Assembly: GCF_000178455.1 (NCBI RefSeq)
Contig: NZ_ADNU01000016.1
Coordinates: forward strand, 62,001-126,000
DNA: 64,000 bases
Reading direction: 5' to 3'
From: Brevibacterium mcbrellneri ATCC 49030
GTDB taxonomy: Bacteria > Actinomycetota > Actinomycetes > Actinomycetales > Brevibacteriaceae
Of the stretch, positions 11,743-20,138 are shown piece by piece. The position numbers and the translations under genes are program-made. Every line of letters starts with the position of its first letter. The first letter of the stretch is position 1. The notes below the pieces were generated by a model. That model ran no database searches and was not told where the DNA came from. It saw only the letters and a program-made list of their open reading frames with translations.

Positions 11743-13148
11743 CCACAGCCGTTATTGGCGCAGGTATCTCCGGTCTGACCGCCGCGTTTGAGCTCGCTCA
11801 AGCCGGTGAACAGGTGACCGTGTATGAGGCGAATGACCGAATAGGCGGAAGCCTCGTGGGATCTGATCTTGGCGGTTATGCCCACGGCGATGTGGGTGCT
11901 GAAGCGAGTTTGTACGCCCGCCCTGAGACCCGGGAACTTATGCAACAGCTAGGTCTTGAACCTCAGTACCCGTCGACAGAACACAAGTCGCAGCTCTTGG
12001 TGGGCGGCCAGTTGATGAAGATTCCCGCGGGCACTCTTATGGGCGTGCCCGGCCGTCACACGGATGTGACTGGCGTGGTGAGCCCAGCTGGGGTTGAGCG
12101 TCTACAGCAGGAACAGCTGAACAGGTCGCAGGACGACCCGTCTGTGGGGGACTTCATTGCCCAACGTTTAGGGGCCGAGGTCGTTGACACTCTGGTGGAC
12201 CCCCTCCTTGCCGGGGTGTATGCGGGGTCGGCGTACCACTTGTCGTTACGCTCCACCCTGCCAGCCTTGCTTGAAGCGGCACGGGAGAACACCTCGGTCT
12301 TGGACGCTGTCGATCAGATTCTGGCCTCCCGGAAAGTGACCCAGGGCGCGAACATTCCTGGCACCACCTCCCGCCCAGTTTTTGTGAGCCTGGACGGTGG
12401 AATGAACGGCTTAGCGCGTGCCCTGTATGAGCGTTGCCGCGAACTGGGAGTGGCGTTCCGGTTGGGGGAGAAGGTGAGCCGTGTGCGGGCTGGGTATTCG
12501 CTCACGGTGAGTGGTCAGCAGGGGGAGATCGCCGAGGCGGCAGACCGTGTGTTGATAGCGACACCTGCCCCTGTTGCGGGGCGGTTGCTTGGGTCCTTGG
12601 GTGAGCACCTGGGCAGTTCTGAACTGTCTGGTGTTGGGGCGTCACTTGAGCGGGTAGAAACGGCTGATTCGGCCGTGGTCACGGCTGTTGTGGAGTGTGC
12701 GTCGGATCTTAACGGTTCCGGTTTTTTGATTCCGCCCAAGGAGCCCACGTTCATCAAGGCGTCCACGTTCGCGTCGAACAAATGGCCGTGGTTGCAGGCA
12801 CGTATTCCAGAAGGAACTGCTGTTGTGCGCATGAGCGTTGGCCGGTATCGCAGTACGGAACTTGCGACGCACACAGATGAAGAGCTCGCCGGTAAGTCCG
12901 TGGCTGATTGGATGTCGATTACTGGGCGCAGCGACCGGGTGCTGCACACTGAAGTGAGGCGCCACATGGGGGCGTTGCCACAGTACCAACCTGGACATGC
13001 AGACATGGTTTCACGAGTAGATTCAGTTGTAAGAACAATTCCCACGTTGGGGCTTGTGGGTAACGCGTTTGAAGGCGTCGGTATCCCAGCCTGTATCAAT
13101 CGTGCCCGTCATGAAGCACGGCGTCTCATAACAGAAAGGACATCATGA
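11739..13148 (+). CDS. cgoX: coproporphyrinogen III oxidase (HemY/CgoX type flavoprotein)
   Basis: This oxygen-dependent flavoprotein probably oxidises coproporphyrinogen III to coproporphyrin III in the coproporphyrin-dependent pathway of Gram-positive bacteria. The N-terminal FAD-binding motif VIGAGISGLTAAFELAQAG is followed by YEANDRIGGSL, and the C-terminal FAD contact VGNAFEGVGIPACI is present; 469 residues is normal. The GTG start overlaps the hemE stop by 4 nt and the stop overlaps the hemQ start by 4 nt. Assignment to CgoX rather than a classical protoporphyrinogen oxidase rests on the adjacent hemQ. Confidence 0.92.
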   Translation: MTTAVIGAGISGLTAAFELAQAGEQVTVYEANDRIGGSLVGSDLGGYAHGDVGAEASLYARPETRELMQQLGLEPQYPSTEHKSQLLVGGQLMKIPAGTLMGVPGRHTDVTGVVSPAGVERLQQEQLNRSQDDPSVGDFIAQRLGAEVVDTLVDPLLAGVYAGSAYHLSLRSTLPALLEAARENTSVLDAVDQILASRKVTQGANIPGTTSRPVFVSLDGGMNGLARALYERCRELGVAFRLGEKVSRVRAGYSLTVSGQQGEIAEAADRVLIATPAPVAGRLLGSLGEHLGSSELSGVGASLERVETADSAVVTAVVECASDLNGSGFLIPPKEPTFIKASTFASNKWPWLQARIPEGTAVVRMSVGRYRSTELATHTDEELAGKSVADWMSITGRSDRVLHTEVRRHMGALPQYQPGHADMVSRVDSVVRTIPTLGLVGNAFEGVGIPACINRARHEARRLITERTS

Positions 13149-13849
13149 AAGACTATGAAGCGCCCTCGAGGCAAGAGGCTGAAGAACTCAACGAGCAGAT
13201 CCGGTACTTGTCATATTCGGTGTTCCGTGTCGCAGAAGACTTGGGCGATTTAAACCGTGAAGATTTGGCCAAGGAACTCACCGAGGCCATTGCTCACATC
13301 GACAGTGTGGTGGTGCGCGGAATCTACGACGTGTCGGTGTTCCGTGCCGACGCCGACATCATGTTCTGGTACCACGCACCAACAGTAGAAGACCTGCAGA
13401 AGGTGTACGCGGCGATCCGAACCTCCGCGCTGGGATCGGTTCTTGAACCCGTGTGGTCGGTTGTGGGTATCCACCGCCCGGCCGAATTTAACCGTTCGCA
13501 CGTTCCTGCGTTCCTCACCGACGACGACCCAGGCGAATATCTGTGCGTGTACCCGTTCGTCCGTTCGTACGAGTGGTATCTGCTGGAACCGCGTGAACGT
13601 GGCAAGATGCTCCACGACCACGGAAAGGCCGCAGCAGGATACAAGGACATTAAAGCCAACACCGTGTCCGGCTTTGCCTTGGGAGATTACGAATGGTTGC
13701 TCGCGTTTGAGGCCCAGCACCTTGAGCGCATCGTTGACCTCATGCGCGACTTGCGGAACACCGAAGCGCGGATGCACGTGCGCAAGGAGATCCCATTCTT
13801 CACTGGTCCACGTAAGGAACTGGTCGACATCATTTCCGGCTGGCGCTAA
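13145..13849 (+). CDS. hemQ: coproheme decarboxylase
   Basis: HemQ (ChdC), of the chlorite-dismutase-like fold, decarboxylates coproheme to heme b with peroxide. The 234-residue protein has the active-site tyrosine in YPFVRSYEWYLL, the MLHDHGKAAAGY loop, and FALGDYEWLLAFE near the C-terminus. Its presence shows that this organism makes heme through coproheme. The ferrochelatase that would act between CgoX and HemQ is not in the window. A long inverted repeat lies just past the stop. Confidence 0.95.
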   Translation: MKDYEAPSRQEAEELNEQIRYLSYSVFRVAEDLGDLNREDLAKELTEAIAHIDSVVVRGIYDVSVFRADADIMFWYHAPTVEDLQKVYAAIRTSALGSVLEPVWSVVGIHRPAEFNRSHVPAFLTDDDPGEYLCVYPFVRSYEWYLLEPRERGKMLHDHGKAAAGYKDIKANTVSGFALGDYEWLLAFEAQHLERIVDLMRDLRNTEARMHVRKEIPFFTGPRKELVDIISGWR

Positions 13850-13881
13850 ACGCCACTTGAGCCGTCCAAGCGCCCAGCCAC

Positions 13882-13955
13882 ACACCCACAGACGCCCGCT
13901 ACTCCTCGAATGTCAGGCACACCGAGTTGATGCAATAGCGGGCGTCTGTGGGTGT
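13882..13955. repeat. 20-bp perfect inverted repeat across the end of msrB
   Basis: ACACCCACAGACGCCCGCTA (13882-13901) is the exact reverse complement of 13936-13955, with a 34-nt spacer. On the msrB strand the first arm encodes the residues just before and including the Tyr next to the catalytic Cys, and the second arm contains the TAG stop. It sits between convergent hemQ and msrB and could fold in both transcripts as a terminator or stability element, although no T-tract follows. A template-switch origin is also possible. Confidence 0.8.
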
Positions 13956-14285
13956 ATTAAACCCTTCGCCGTAGAACACGTGGCCCAAGTGGGAGTCACA
14001 TGCCGTGCACCGTACTTCTACGCGTTCCATGCCTAGGGACGTATCGCGAATGTAGCGCACCCGGTCTTCTGCTAGCGGGGCGAAGAACGCGGGCCAGCCA
14101 CACATTGCGTCAAACTTGGTTTCTGAACTGAAGAGCTCAGCCCCGCAGGCGCGACACGAATATGTTCCTGTGCGCGTCTCATTCACATATTTGCCCGTGT
14201 GTGGCCGTTCGGTTCCGGCTTGGCGCAGAACATAAAACTCTTCTGGGCTTAGGATTTCCCGCCACTCAGCCTCTGAACGTTCCAT
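13899..14285 (-). CDS. msrB: peptide-methionine (R)-S-oxide reductase
   Basis: MsrB reduces the R form of methionine sulfoxide in proteins. The 128-residue protein has the two zinc-binding CxxC pairs (CRAC and CTAC), the CGWPAF motif, a substrate-binding HLGHVF, and the catalytic Cys in RYCINS near the C-terminus. A very strong ribosome site (AAGGAGG) precedes the ATG. The last codons lie within the 20-bp inverted repeat. Confidence 0.96.
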   Translation of the reverse strand: MERSEAEWREILSPEEFYVLRQAGTERPHTGKYVNETRTGTYSCRACGAELFSSETKFDAMCGWPAFFAPLAEDRVRYIRDTSLGMERVEVRCTACDSHLGHVFYGEGFNTPTDARYCINSVCLTFEE

Positions 14286-14369
14286 GTTTTTCCTCCTTTA
14301 TCCTCTTTATGTGAACTTTATGCCTTTCTGGTTTGGCGTGACATGTTTAGGATTGACAAGGAGGTTCTT

Positions 14370-15563
14370 ATGACATCGCACGTGCCACGCGGTTGGCGGT
14401 ACGCTCTGACTGGAATTGGGATAGGTGTTGGAGCGAGCTTGCTCGTTTCGGCCGCGTCCTCAGGGTTGGCAGTGTATTTTGCCCGCCGCCTGATTGTCCC
14501 AGAGACAGCTCCAGAAGATGTTGAGATCTTGCACGTCGAAGGTTTCGACGACAACATGATTGTGCACTTGAGTGCAGACGAAGATGTTCTGGTCAACGGG
14601 ACATATGGCCTGTTTTTCAACTCTGGTCAAGGTCACGCTCAGATTGGCGACATCATTGAATATGACCCGGTTTCCCAAACTGTGTCGCGCGAAGTCATCT
14701 CCGTCACCCGAGGTGATTTGCGCACCGCCCGCTGGGGCAGAATCACCGGAGTTGTCTACCCGCACCCCAGCTCAACAGGACTTCCATACCAAGACATCAC
14801 ACTCCGATCCGACGCAGGCGAACTGCCCGCGTGGTTCCTTCCCACAACTGATCCCAACCCGTCGGACACATGGGCGATCCTGGTCCACGGCCGTGCAGGC
14901 ACCCGCGCGGAAGGCCTGCGGGCAGCGGGCGTCCTGAACGACCTCGGCGTGCCTTCTTTAGCGATTGCATACCGCAACGACACTGAGGTTCCCCGCGAAA
15001 GCACGTCCCGGTACGGCCTGGGGGACACCGAATGGCTTGACGTGGATGTTGCGATCGACTGGGCGCTGGCCAATGGCGCTAAGAACGTGGTGCTGTTCGG
15101 CTGGTCAATGGGCGGTGCGATTGTCTTCCAGGCTGCGTCCCGAGGTCGTCACATCGACCGTGTGAAAGGCATGGTTTTGGATGGCCCGGTTGTCGATTGG
15201 TACAACGTTGTAGACCACCAGGCCCGGAAGAATTTCTTGCCCACGCCGGTTGCGCGTTTGACCTTGGACATGATCACTCGTCCGTGGGCGCGTCCGTTTA
15301 CCGGCCTTGAAACCCCGTTGGACCTGGACCGGATGGACTGGGTGCGCAGGGCAGCAGAACTGGCCGTGCCGGTGCTTTTGATCCACTCTGAAGACGACGA
15401 ATTTGTGCCGGTGGGGCCGTCGCGTGCTTTGGCTGCTGTGCGCAATGACCTGGTGACCATGCCACCGTGGGGCAAAGCGCGTCACACAAAAGAATGGAAC
15501 GTGGACCCCGTGCAGTGGAATGACGACGTCGCTAACTGGATGACCCGGTTGCTCAGTGACTAA
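14370..15563 (+). CDS. membrane-anchored alpha/beta hydrolase
   Basis: An N-terminal hydrophobic segment (about residues 10-33) anchors or exports the protein. A poorly conserved region of roughly 100 residues follows, then an alpha/beta-hydrolase domain with the oxyanion loop LVHGRAGTR, nucleophile elbow GWSMGG, the acid in IHSEDDEFVP, and a likely His in KARHTKEW. The substrate cannot be told; peptidase, esterase and lipase activities all occur in this superfamily. I chose ATG 14370 because AAGGAGG lies 5 nt upstream; this gives 397 residues. Confidence 0.8.
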   Translation: MTSHVPRGWRYALTGIGIGVGASLLVSAASSGLAVYFARRLIVPETAPEDVEILHVEGFDDNMIVHLSADEDVLVNGTYGLFFNSGQGHAQIGDIIEYDPVSQTVSREVISVTRGDLRTARWGRITGVVYPHPSSTGLPYQDITLRSDAGELPAWFLPTTDPNPSDTWAILVHGRAGTRAEGLRAAGVLNDLGVPSLAIAYRNDTEVPRESTSRYGLGDTEWLDVDVAIDWALANGAKNVVLFGWSMGGAIVFQAASRGRHIDRVKGMVLDGPVVDWYNVVDHQARKNFLPTPVARLTLDMITRPWARPFTGLETPLDLDRMDWVRRAAELAVPVLLIHSEDDEFVPVGPSRALAAVRNDLVTMPPWGKARHTKEWNVDPVQWNDDVANWMTRLLSD

Positions 15564-15581
15564 AAGGACCGTCCGCAATAA

Positions 15582-16358
15582 CTAGAGAGCGCTACGCACC
15601 TTGAGCCGGTACATCATGGACTGCCCGTCGGTGACCAGGCTCAAAACTTCTACGTCGCGTGCAGTCGCAATACCCTCACCGAACAGCCGTGGCGCCCCCG
15701 GAGTGCCGTGCAGTTTAGGTGAAACCGTGAGGCACATTTCGTCAATGAGGCCTGCGTCCATCCACTGCGCTAACACGTTGGGACCACCTTCGCACACAAG
15801 GCGGCGCAGACCTCGGGCAACGAGGGCGTCTTTCACCGCCTGCGGGCTTTCAATACCAGTGAGAACTTCGTCAGCGTGGCGGCGCAGTTCAGCAAGAACC
15901 TGCGGGTCTGAAGTGTTCGTGGCCACCCAAACAGGAGAAGTTCCGCGCTCATTGATGCGATCCCACGGAAGGTCCCCGCTGGACGTCACAATGACCATGA
16001 TGGGCACATCAGTCTGCCCACGTGCGTGACGCTGGTTGAGGTGGGCTGGTTTGGGGGACATGCGCGTGAGTCGCTCGGAGCGTACAGTTTGCGCGCCTAC
16101 CACTACGGCGTCGGCCAGGGACCGGACAACGGAAAACACGCGCATGTCAGCTGGAGTGGAGACGGAACGAGACAGTCCATCGGCTCCTGCGACCGCACCG
16201 TCGACACTGATGACCATGTTCGACTGCACGCGCACACCGCCGGCAGGCACGTGGGAGTCGTAGAGGTCAACAAGATCGGGTTCGCCCGAGGTGTCAGGCA
16301 GTGCGCGGTGCTGGGGGAGGACCGCCCAGAGTTCGGTGCTTGGCTTGGCCGAGGTCAC
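15582..16358 (-). CDS. pyrimidine reductase family protein (RibD C-terminal domain-like)
   Basis: The 258-residue protein has the dihydrofolate-reductase-like fold of the RibD reductase domain. Visible parts are NMVISVDGAVAGADGLSRSVSTPADMRVF, the NADPH-site region DAVVVGAQTV, and CEGGPNVLAQ..AGLIDEM..TVSP. It has no deaminase domain, so it may be a stand-alone riboflavin reductase or a related NADPH oxidoreductase; no rib genes are near. The GTG start overlaps the upstream L,D-transpeptidase stop by 4 nt, which suggests co-expression without explaining its function. Confidence 0.78.
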   Translation of the reverse strand: MTSAKPSTELWAVLPQHRALPDTSGEPDLVDLYDSHVPAGGVRVQSNMVISVDGAVAGADGLSRSVSTPADMRVFSVVRSLADAVVVGAQTVRSERLTRMSPKPAHLNQRHARGQTDVPIMVIVTSSGDLPWDRINERGTSPVWVATNTSDPQVLAELRRHADEVLTGIESPQAVKDALVARGLRRLVCEGGPNVLAQWMDAGLIDEMCLTVSPKLHGTPGAPRLFGEGIATARDVEVLSLVTDGQSMMYRLKVRSAL

Positions 16359-17146
16359 TGGGAGATAAACGCCTGGTCGCCCATGATGATGTGGGGGTTC
16401 TTGTCCGGGTCAAGGCTGCGCAGAAGCCAGGCCATTTCATTCTTTTGCACAGTTACACACCCGTTGGTGCCCTTTCCGTGGTCCACGTGCAACCAGATAC
16501 CCCCACCGATTTTCTTGCCCTGCGGGCGTTCGGTGTTGGTGGGTGCGGTGCCAGTGACACGGTTGAAGTCGATCGCGATGACGTAGTCAAAAACCTGGGC
16601 GTAGTCTGGTCCGTACACGTTCTGCGCAGTTGCGGACAGGTTCACGTCTTGCGAATATGGCAGTTTGGAACCGGGGTCCTTGAGTGTTCCGCCCGCATCA
16701 GAGAGGGAAAACACGCCAGCTGGGGTCGTTTCATCACCTTCGGTGCGGTTCTCCCGCCATCCGGCCCGACCGTTGTGGGATGCGAAAGATTTGACCTGCT
16801 GCCACTCGTTGTCGCGGTATTCGTACATGTTGAGGGTCGACGTGTTATCGGCAGCTCGGGGCGAAGTCGCGACCAACACTTGGCGTGCGTCAGAGGGAAG
16901 CTTCGCCATGGTGTCGGGGCCAACGCCCGGGATGAGTCCCTGCGTGACACGGTCTGTTCCCAGGCTTACCCGAGGTGCTTCAAGGTGCGTGCTTTGAGAA
17001 GGGCTGTCGTTGGTGGCAGGAGACGGGGTCCGCACTACCGGTGGTTGGAGATTCTGCTGTTCGTCCGAAACAGCGGGGTATGCAGTGAGGGCGGCGAGAA
17101 CACCGCCTGTGCATAGCGCTAGGGCCACAGTCTTCTTTGCGAACAT
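16355..17146 (-). CDS. secreted L,D-transpeptidase family (YkuD-like) protein
   Basis: The product has an N-terminal signal peptide (KKTVALALCTGGVLAALTAYPAVS), a Pro/Ser/Thr-rich linker to about residue 60, and a catalytic domain ending in WLHVDHGKGTNGCVTV. The His and Cys there correspond to the H...GC active site of YkuD/ErfK enzymes that cross-link peptidoglycan. The spacing departs from the textbook SHGC form, so it may belong to the YafK-like or another divergent subgroup, which can act as hydrolases. A long neutral stretch between the linker and the active site has no recognised domain. Confidence 0.8.
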   Translation of the reverse strand: MFAKKTVALALCTGGVLAALTAYPAVSDEQQNLQPPVVRTPSPATNDSPSQSTHLEAPRVSLGTDRVTQGLIPGVGPDTMAKLPSDARQVLVATSPRAADNTSTLNMYEYRDNEWQQVKSFASHNGRAGWRENRTEGDETTPAGVFSLSDAGGTLKDPGSKLPYSQDVNLSATAQNVYGPDYAQVFDYVIAIDFNRVTGTAPTNTERPQGKKIGGGIWLHVDHGKGTNGCVTVQKNEMAWLLRSLDPDKNPHIIMGDQAFISQ

Positions 17147-17229
17147 GCGCTCATTATGTCATGTTCGTACTTTGCACATGAGGTAAGCCACGCGGGAAAA
17201 GGGTTCTGCAGTCTGTAGACTTAAGGGTT

Positions 17230-18198
17230 ATGAGCAACCGTGACCACGAGCGTGAATCTCTCACTCGGCAGATTTTTGTGCGTCCCCAAACTTCGGACGA
17301 GCCGGGCGACAGCTCTCAGGAAGCTACGCGTAGTCTCAGCCTTGAAGAACTGCAAGAAATGGGCCGTCAGAGCAAAACAGACGACTATTCTGCACCCACC
17401 ACACAGTTCACCCCCTCCGGGCCCGGCGCATACGGTCCTTCCATTCAGTCACAGCGCTCACAACAGCAACAGGGGACACCCCAACACTCTTTCCCTTCGC
17501 CTCCGGTGCAACCCCCTCCGGCACAGCCACCACAGACACCACCCCAACAATCCCAACCGCAACAACCTCAACCCCAACACCCCCAGGTGTACCCTCACGC
17601 TGAGCCCACAAAACCCAAGCGGAAGGTGCCAGGAGTTGCGATCGCCATGGTGGTGATTGCGGTTGTCGTAGCGCTGGGAATTTGCGGATACATTGTGGTC
17701 GACCAGTTGCAGCGTTCAGACGGGAACACGCAGTCTGCGAACCAGCCCGGCGGAGACAGCGGAAGTGTTGGCGAAGACGAATCTGGCGACACTGGCGGGA
17801 GCGAGGAAGGGGCCGGTGAAAAATCCGGTGACTCCGAAGAAGGTCAGGACGCAGAAGCGAAAGACGTGAAAGCGTTCATGGCACCGTCGAGCAACATCGT
17901 GTGCACGATCGACGCAGACCGGGCGCGTTGCACCATACGCGAATTTGACTTTGACCCCGGCGATGCACCGAACGAATGCGATGTTGACCCATTTGGCTCA
18001 GTGGTCGTCGTGGAAAAGGACGGCGCAGGCTTCTCGTGTGTGAACCGTGGCCTGCCCACAGAGGCAAACGTCTTGGACTATGGGGAATCGATTAGTGCAC
18101 ACGGGTTCACCTGCCGGTCCGGTGAAGACGGAATGACCTGCGAATCTTCCGAAGGCCACAAGTTTCGAGTAGCACGAGCCGCTGCCGAGTTTGACTAG
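17230..18198 (+). CDS. single-pass membrane protein with Pro/Gln-rich N-terminus and DUF6636-like exported domain
   Basis: The 322-residue product has four parts. Residues 1-75 are polar; residues 76-130 are very rich in Pro and Gln; a membrane segment spans about 137-160; an acidic Gly/Ser/Glu linker leads to an exported domain from about 215. That domain (SSNIVCTIDADRARC, a later FSCVNRG, LDYGESISAHGFTC, GMTCESSEGHKF) has paired cysteines and resembles DUF6636, whose function is unknown. The topology suggests a cytoplasmic Pro-rich tail and an outer-face disulfide domain. It is divergent from the L,D-transpeptidase gene, with promoters likely in 17147-17229. Confidence 0.75.
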   Translation: MSNRDHERESLTRQIFVRPQTSDEPGDSSQEATRSLSLEELQEMGRQSKTDDYSAPTTQFTPSGPGAYGPSIQSQRSQQQQGTPQHSFPSPPVQPPPAQPPQTPPQQSQPQQPQPQHPQVYPHAEPTKPKRKVPGVAIAMVVIAVVVALGICGYIVVDQLQRSDGNTQSANQPGGDSGSVGEDESGDTGGSEEGAGEKSGDSEEGQDAEAKDVKAFMAPSSNIVCTIDADRARCTIREFDFDPGDAPNECDVDPFGSVVVVEKDGAGFSCVNRGLPTEANVLDYGESISAHGFTCRSGEDGMTCESSEGHKFRVARAAAEFD

Positions 18199-18278
18199 CA
18201 ACTGTGATGAGCGATGGACAACATCTCACATGGTGTCATGGCTATGAAACGCGAGCGTAGCGTGCATAACATGGCCAC

Positions 18279-18320
18279 ATGTTCAGTCTCCTCCTTATCA
18301 GCCGCGACGAGCTTTCTTAG
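18279..18320 (+). CDS. leucine leader peptide of leuA
   Basis: ATG 18279 opens the 13-residue peptide MFSLLLISRDELS, with three adjacent Leu codons (CTC CTC CTT) and a fourth Leu near the end. There is no ribosome-binding site; a -10-like CATAAC at 18265-18270 would place the transcript start at or next to the ATG, so a leaderless message is likely. Leu-rich leaders upstream of leuA have been predicted in other Actinobacteria. An overlapping ORF in another frame (ATG 18238 or 18271) ends on the leuA start codon and is an alternative reading. Confidence 0.75.
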   Translation: MFSLLLISRDELS

Positions 18321-18373
18321 GCCAATCCTCGTCGCGGAGTTTGTCGTGGCCCCAAACTTCACAACGAGGAGAC
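18286..18373 (+). promoter_or_regulatory. leuA attenuation leader with competing RNA pairings
   Basis: A hairpin pairs CCGCGACGAG (18302-18311) with CTCGTCGCGG (18328-18337) around the leader-peptide stop. The leuA ribosome site GAGGAGAC (18366-18373) is exactly complementary to GTCTCCTC (18286-18293), which covers the Leu codons. ACGAGGA (18364-18370) is complementary to TCCTCGT (18326-18332), overlapping the second hairpin arm. A further AGTTTG/CAAACT pair lies at 18338-18343 and 18353-18358. No U-tract terminator is visible, so control of ribosome access fits better than transcription termination. The direction of switching is inferred, not shown. Confidence 0.6.
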
Positions 18374-18377
18374 ACAT

Positions 18378-20138
18378 ATGAACAACCAAAAACCAAGCCC
18401 CATGCCCTTCCACAAGTACAAGTCGTTCTTTGATCGCATTCAGATCGACCTGAAAGACCGCACCTGGCCAGACCAGCGGATCACGAAGGCACCTCGGTGG
18501 CTCTCAACGGACCTGCGCGACGGTAACCAAGCGCTCATCGACCCCATGACTCCAGAGCGCAAGCGCAAGATGTTTGACCTGCTGGTCAAGCTCGGTTTCA
18601 AAGAGATCGAGGTAGGGTTCCCAGCAGCCAGCCAGCACGACTTTGACTTCGTGCGCCAGATCATTGAGGAAGACGCAATCCCAGATGATGTGCGCATCTC
18701 CGTTCTGACACAAGCGCGTGAAGACCTCATCGAACGCACGGTCGAGTCGCTCGTGGGGGCTAAGAAACCAACAGTCCACATGTATAACGCCACCGCGCCG
18801 GTTTTCCGCAAAGTTGTTTTTGGTTTCAAAGGCAACGGTTACGCAGAAACCACAGACATCGCGGTGCGAGGCACGCAGGCCGTGATGAAGTACGCCGAAT
18901 CGATGCTGGGAGATGCCGACTTCGGCTACCAGTACTCGCCAGAAATCTTCGTTGACACGGAACCGCAGTTCGCCGTGGACATCGTAGGAGCCGTCATGGA
19001 TCAGTGGGGTCCCGACGGAGAACGCGACACTGTGGTGAACCTGCCAGCAACGGTAGAACGTGGAACCCCCAACACGTACGCAGACCAGATCGAATGGTTC
19101 TGTCGCAACATCGACAACCGCGACAAGATCGCGATCTCGCTTCACCCGCACAACGACCGTGGAACCGGAGTCGCCGCAGCTGAAATGGGACTCATGGCAG
19201 GAGCCGACCGCGTAGAAGGCTGCCTGTTCGGAAACGGTGAACGTACCGGAAACCTCGACTTGGTTACGGTTGCGATGAACCTGTACACGCAAGGTGTTGA
19301 CCCTGAACTCGACTTCTCCAACATCGACGAAGTCATCCACACGGTTGAACACTGCAACCAGATCGGAGTTCACGAACGCCACCCCTACGGTGGAGACTTG
19401 GTGTTTACCTCGTTCTCTGGGTCACACCAGGACGCCATTAACAAAGCGTTTAAGGACCGTGAAAAGAAAGCCCAGGAAGCCGGCATCGCGGTCGACAACA
19501 TGGAATGGGACATGCCGTACTTGCCGGTGGACCCCAAGGACTTGGGCCGTTCATACGAAGCGGTTATTCGCGTGAACTCGCAGTCGGGCAAGGGTGGAGT
19601 CACCTACCTGCTCAAGAGCGAATACGGACTGGACTTGCCCCGTCGCATGCAGGTCGAATTCTCGAAAGTCGTGCAAAACCGCACAGAAAAAGGTGGAGAA
19701 GTTTCGGCTCGCGACATGTGGCAACTCTTCCGGGACGAATACCTGCCAGCCGAAGCCTCAGACATGCAATGGGGCCGTTTCCGCCCCTTGAGTTTTAAGA
19801 CCGAATCGCAGTCAGAAGAATTCGATTCGCGCATGACGGAACGCATTGAGCTAGCTTTTCTGGTCGACGGTCAGGAACGCTCATACGTGGGGCACGGCAA
19901 CGGTCCACTGGACGCAACCGTGAACGTGCTCAACGAGCACTTCGGCCTCGACATTCGGGTTCAGGACTACACCGAACACGCTATTGGAGCCGGTGCGGAC
20001 ACCATGGCGGCAGCCTATGTTGAAGTCTCCGTCGGTGACCGAGTGCTGTGGGGTGCCGGAATGCACCCGAACATCACACGAGCATCGATCCGCGCTCTCA
20101 TTTCCGCTGTTAACCGGGCAGTTCGCGACAACGCGTGA
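18378..20138 (+). CDS. leuA: 2-isopropylmalate synthase
   Basis: LeuA condenses acetyl-CoA with 2-oxoisovalerate, the committed step of leucine synthesis. The 586-residue form is the long actinobacterial type (LeuA2). The TIM-barrel domain shows LSTDLRDGNQAL near residue 46 and the metal-site HPHNDRGTG near 255, and a C-terminal regulatory domain (about 450-586) binds leucine in this family. A strong GAGGAG precedes ATG 18378. The stop overlaps recO by 4 nt. Regulation probably combines the leader described above with feedback inhibition. Confidence 0.97.
   Translation: MNNQKPSPMPFHKYKSFFDRIQIDLKDRTWPDQRITKAPRWLSTDLRDGNQALIDPMTPERKRKMFDLLVKLGFKEIEVGFPAASQHDFDFVRQIIEEDAIPDDVRISVLTQAREDLIERTVESLVGAKKPTVHMYNATAPVFRKVVFGFKGNGYAETTDIAVRGTQAVMKYAESMLGDADFGYQYSPEIFVDTEPQFAVDIVGAVMDQWGPDGERDTVVNLPATVERGTPNTYADQIEWFCRNIDNRDKIAISLHPHNDRGTGVAAAEMGLMAGADRVEGCLFGNGERTGNLDLVTVAMNLYTQGVDPELDFSNIDEVIHTVEHCNQIGVHERHPYGGDLVFTSFSGSHQDAINKAFKDREKKAQEAGIAVDNMEWDMPYLPVDPKDLGRSYEAVIRVNSQSGKGGVTYLLKSEYGLDLPRRMQVEFSKVVQNRTEKGGEVSARDMWQLFRDEYLPAEASDMQWGRFRPLSFKTESQSEEFDSRMTERIELAFLVDGQERSYVGHGNGPLDATVNVLNEHFGLDIRVQDYTEHAIGAGADTMAAAYVEVSVGDRVLWGAGMHPNITRASIRALISAVNRAVRDNA

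Noticed and set aside
17465-17600. Tandem DNA repeat or CRISPR-like array (CAACCCCAACAACC-type runs)
   Set aside because: Low-complexity coding for Pro and Gln with no fixed unit or spacers. No CRISPR array was found anywhere in the window.
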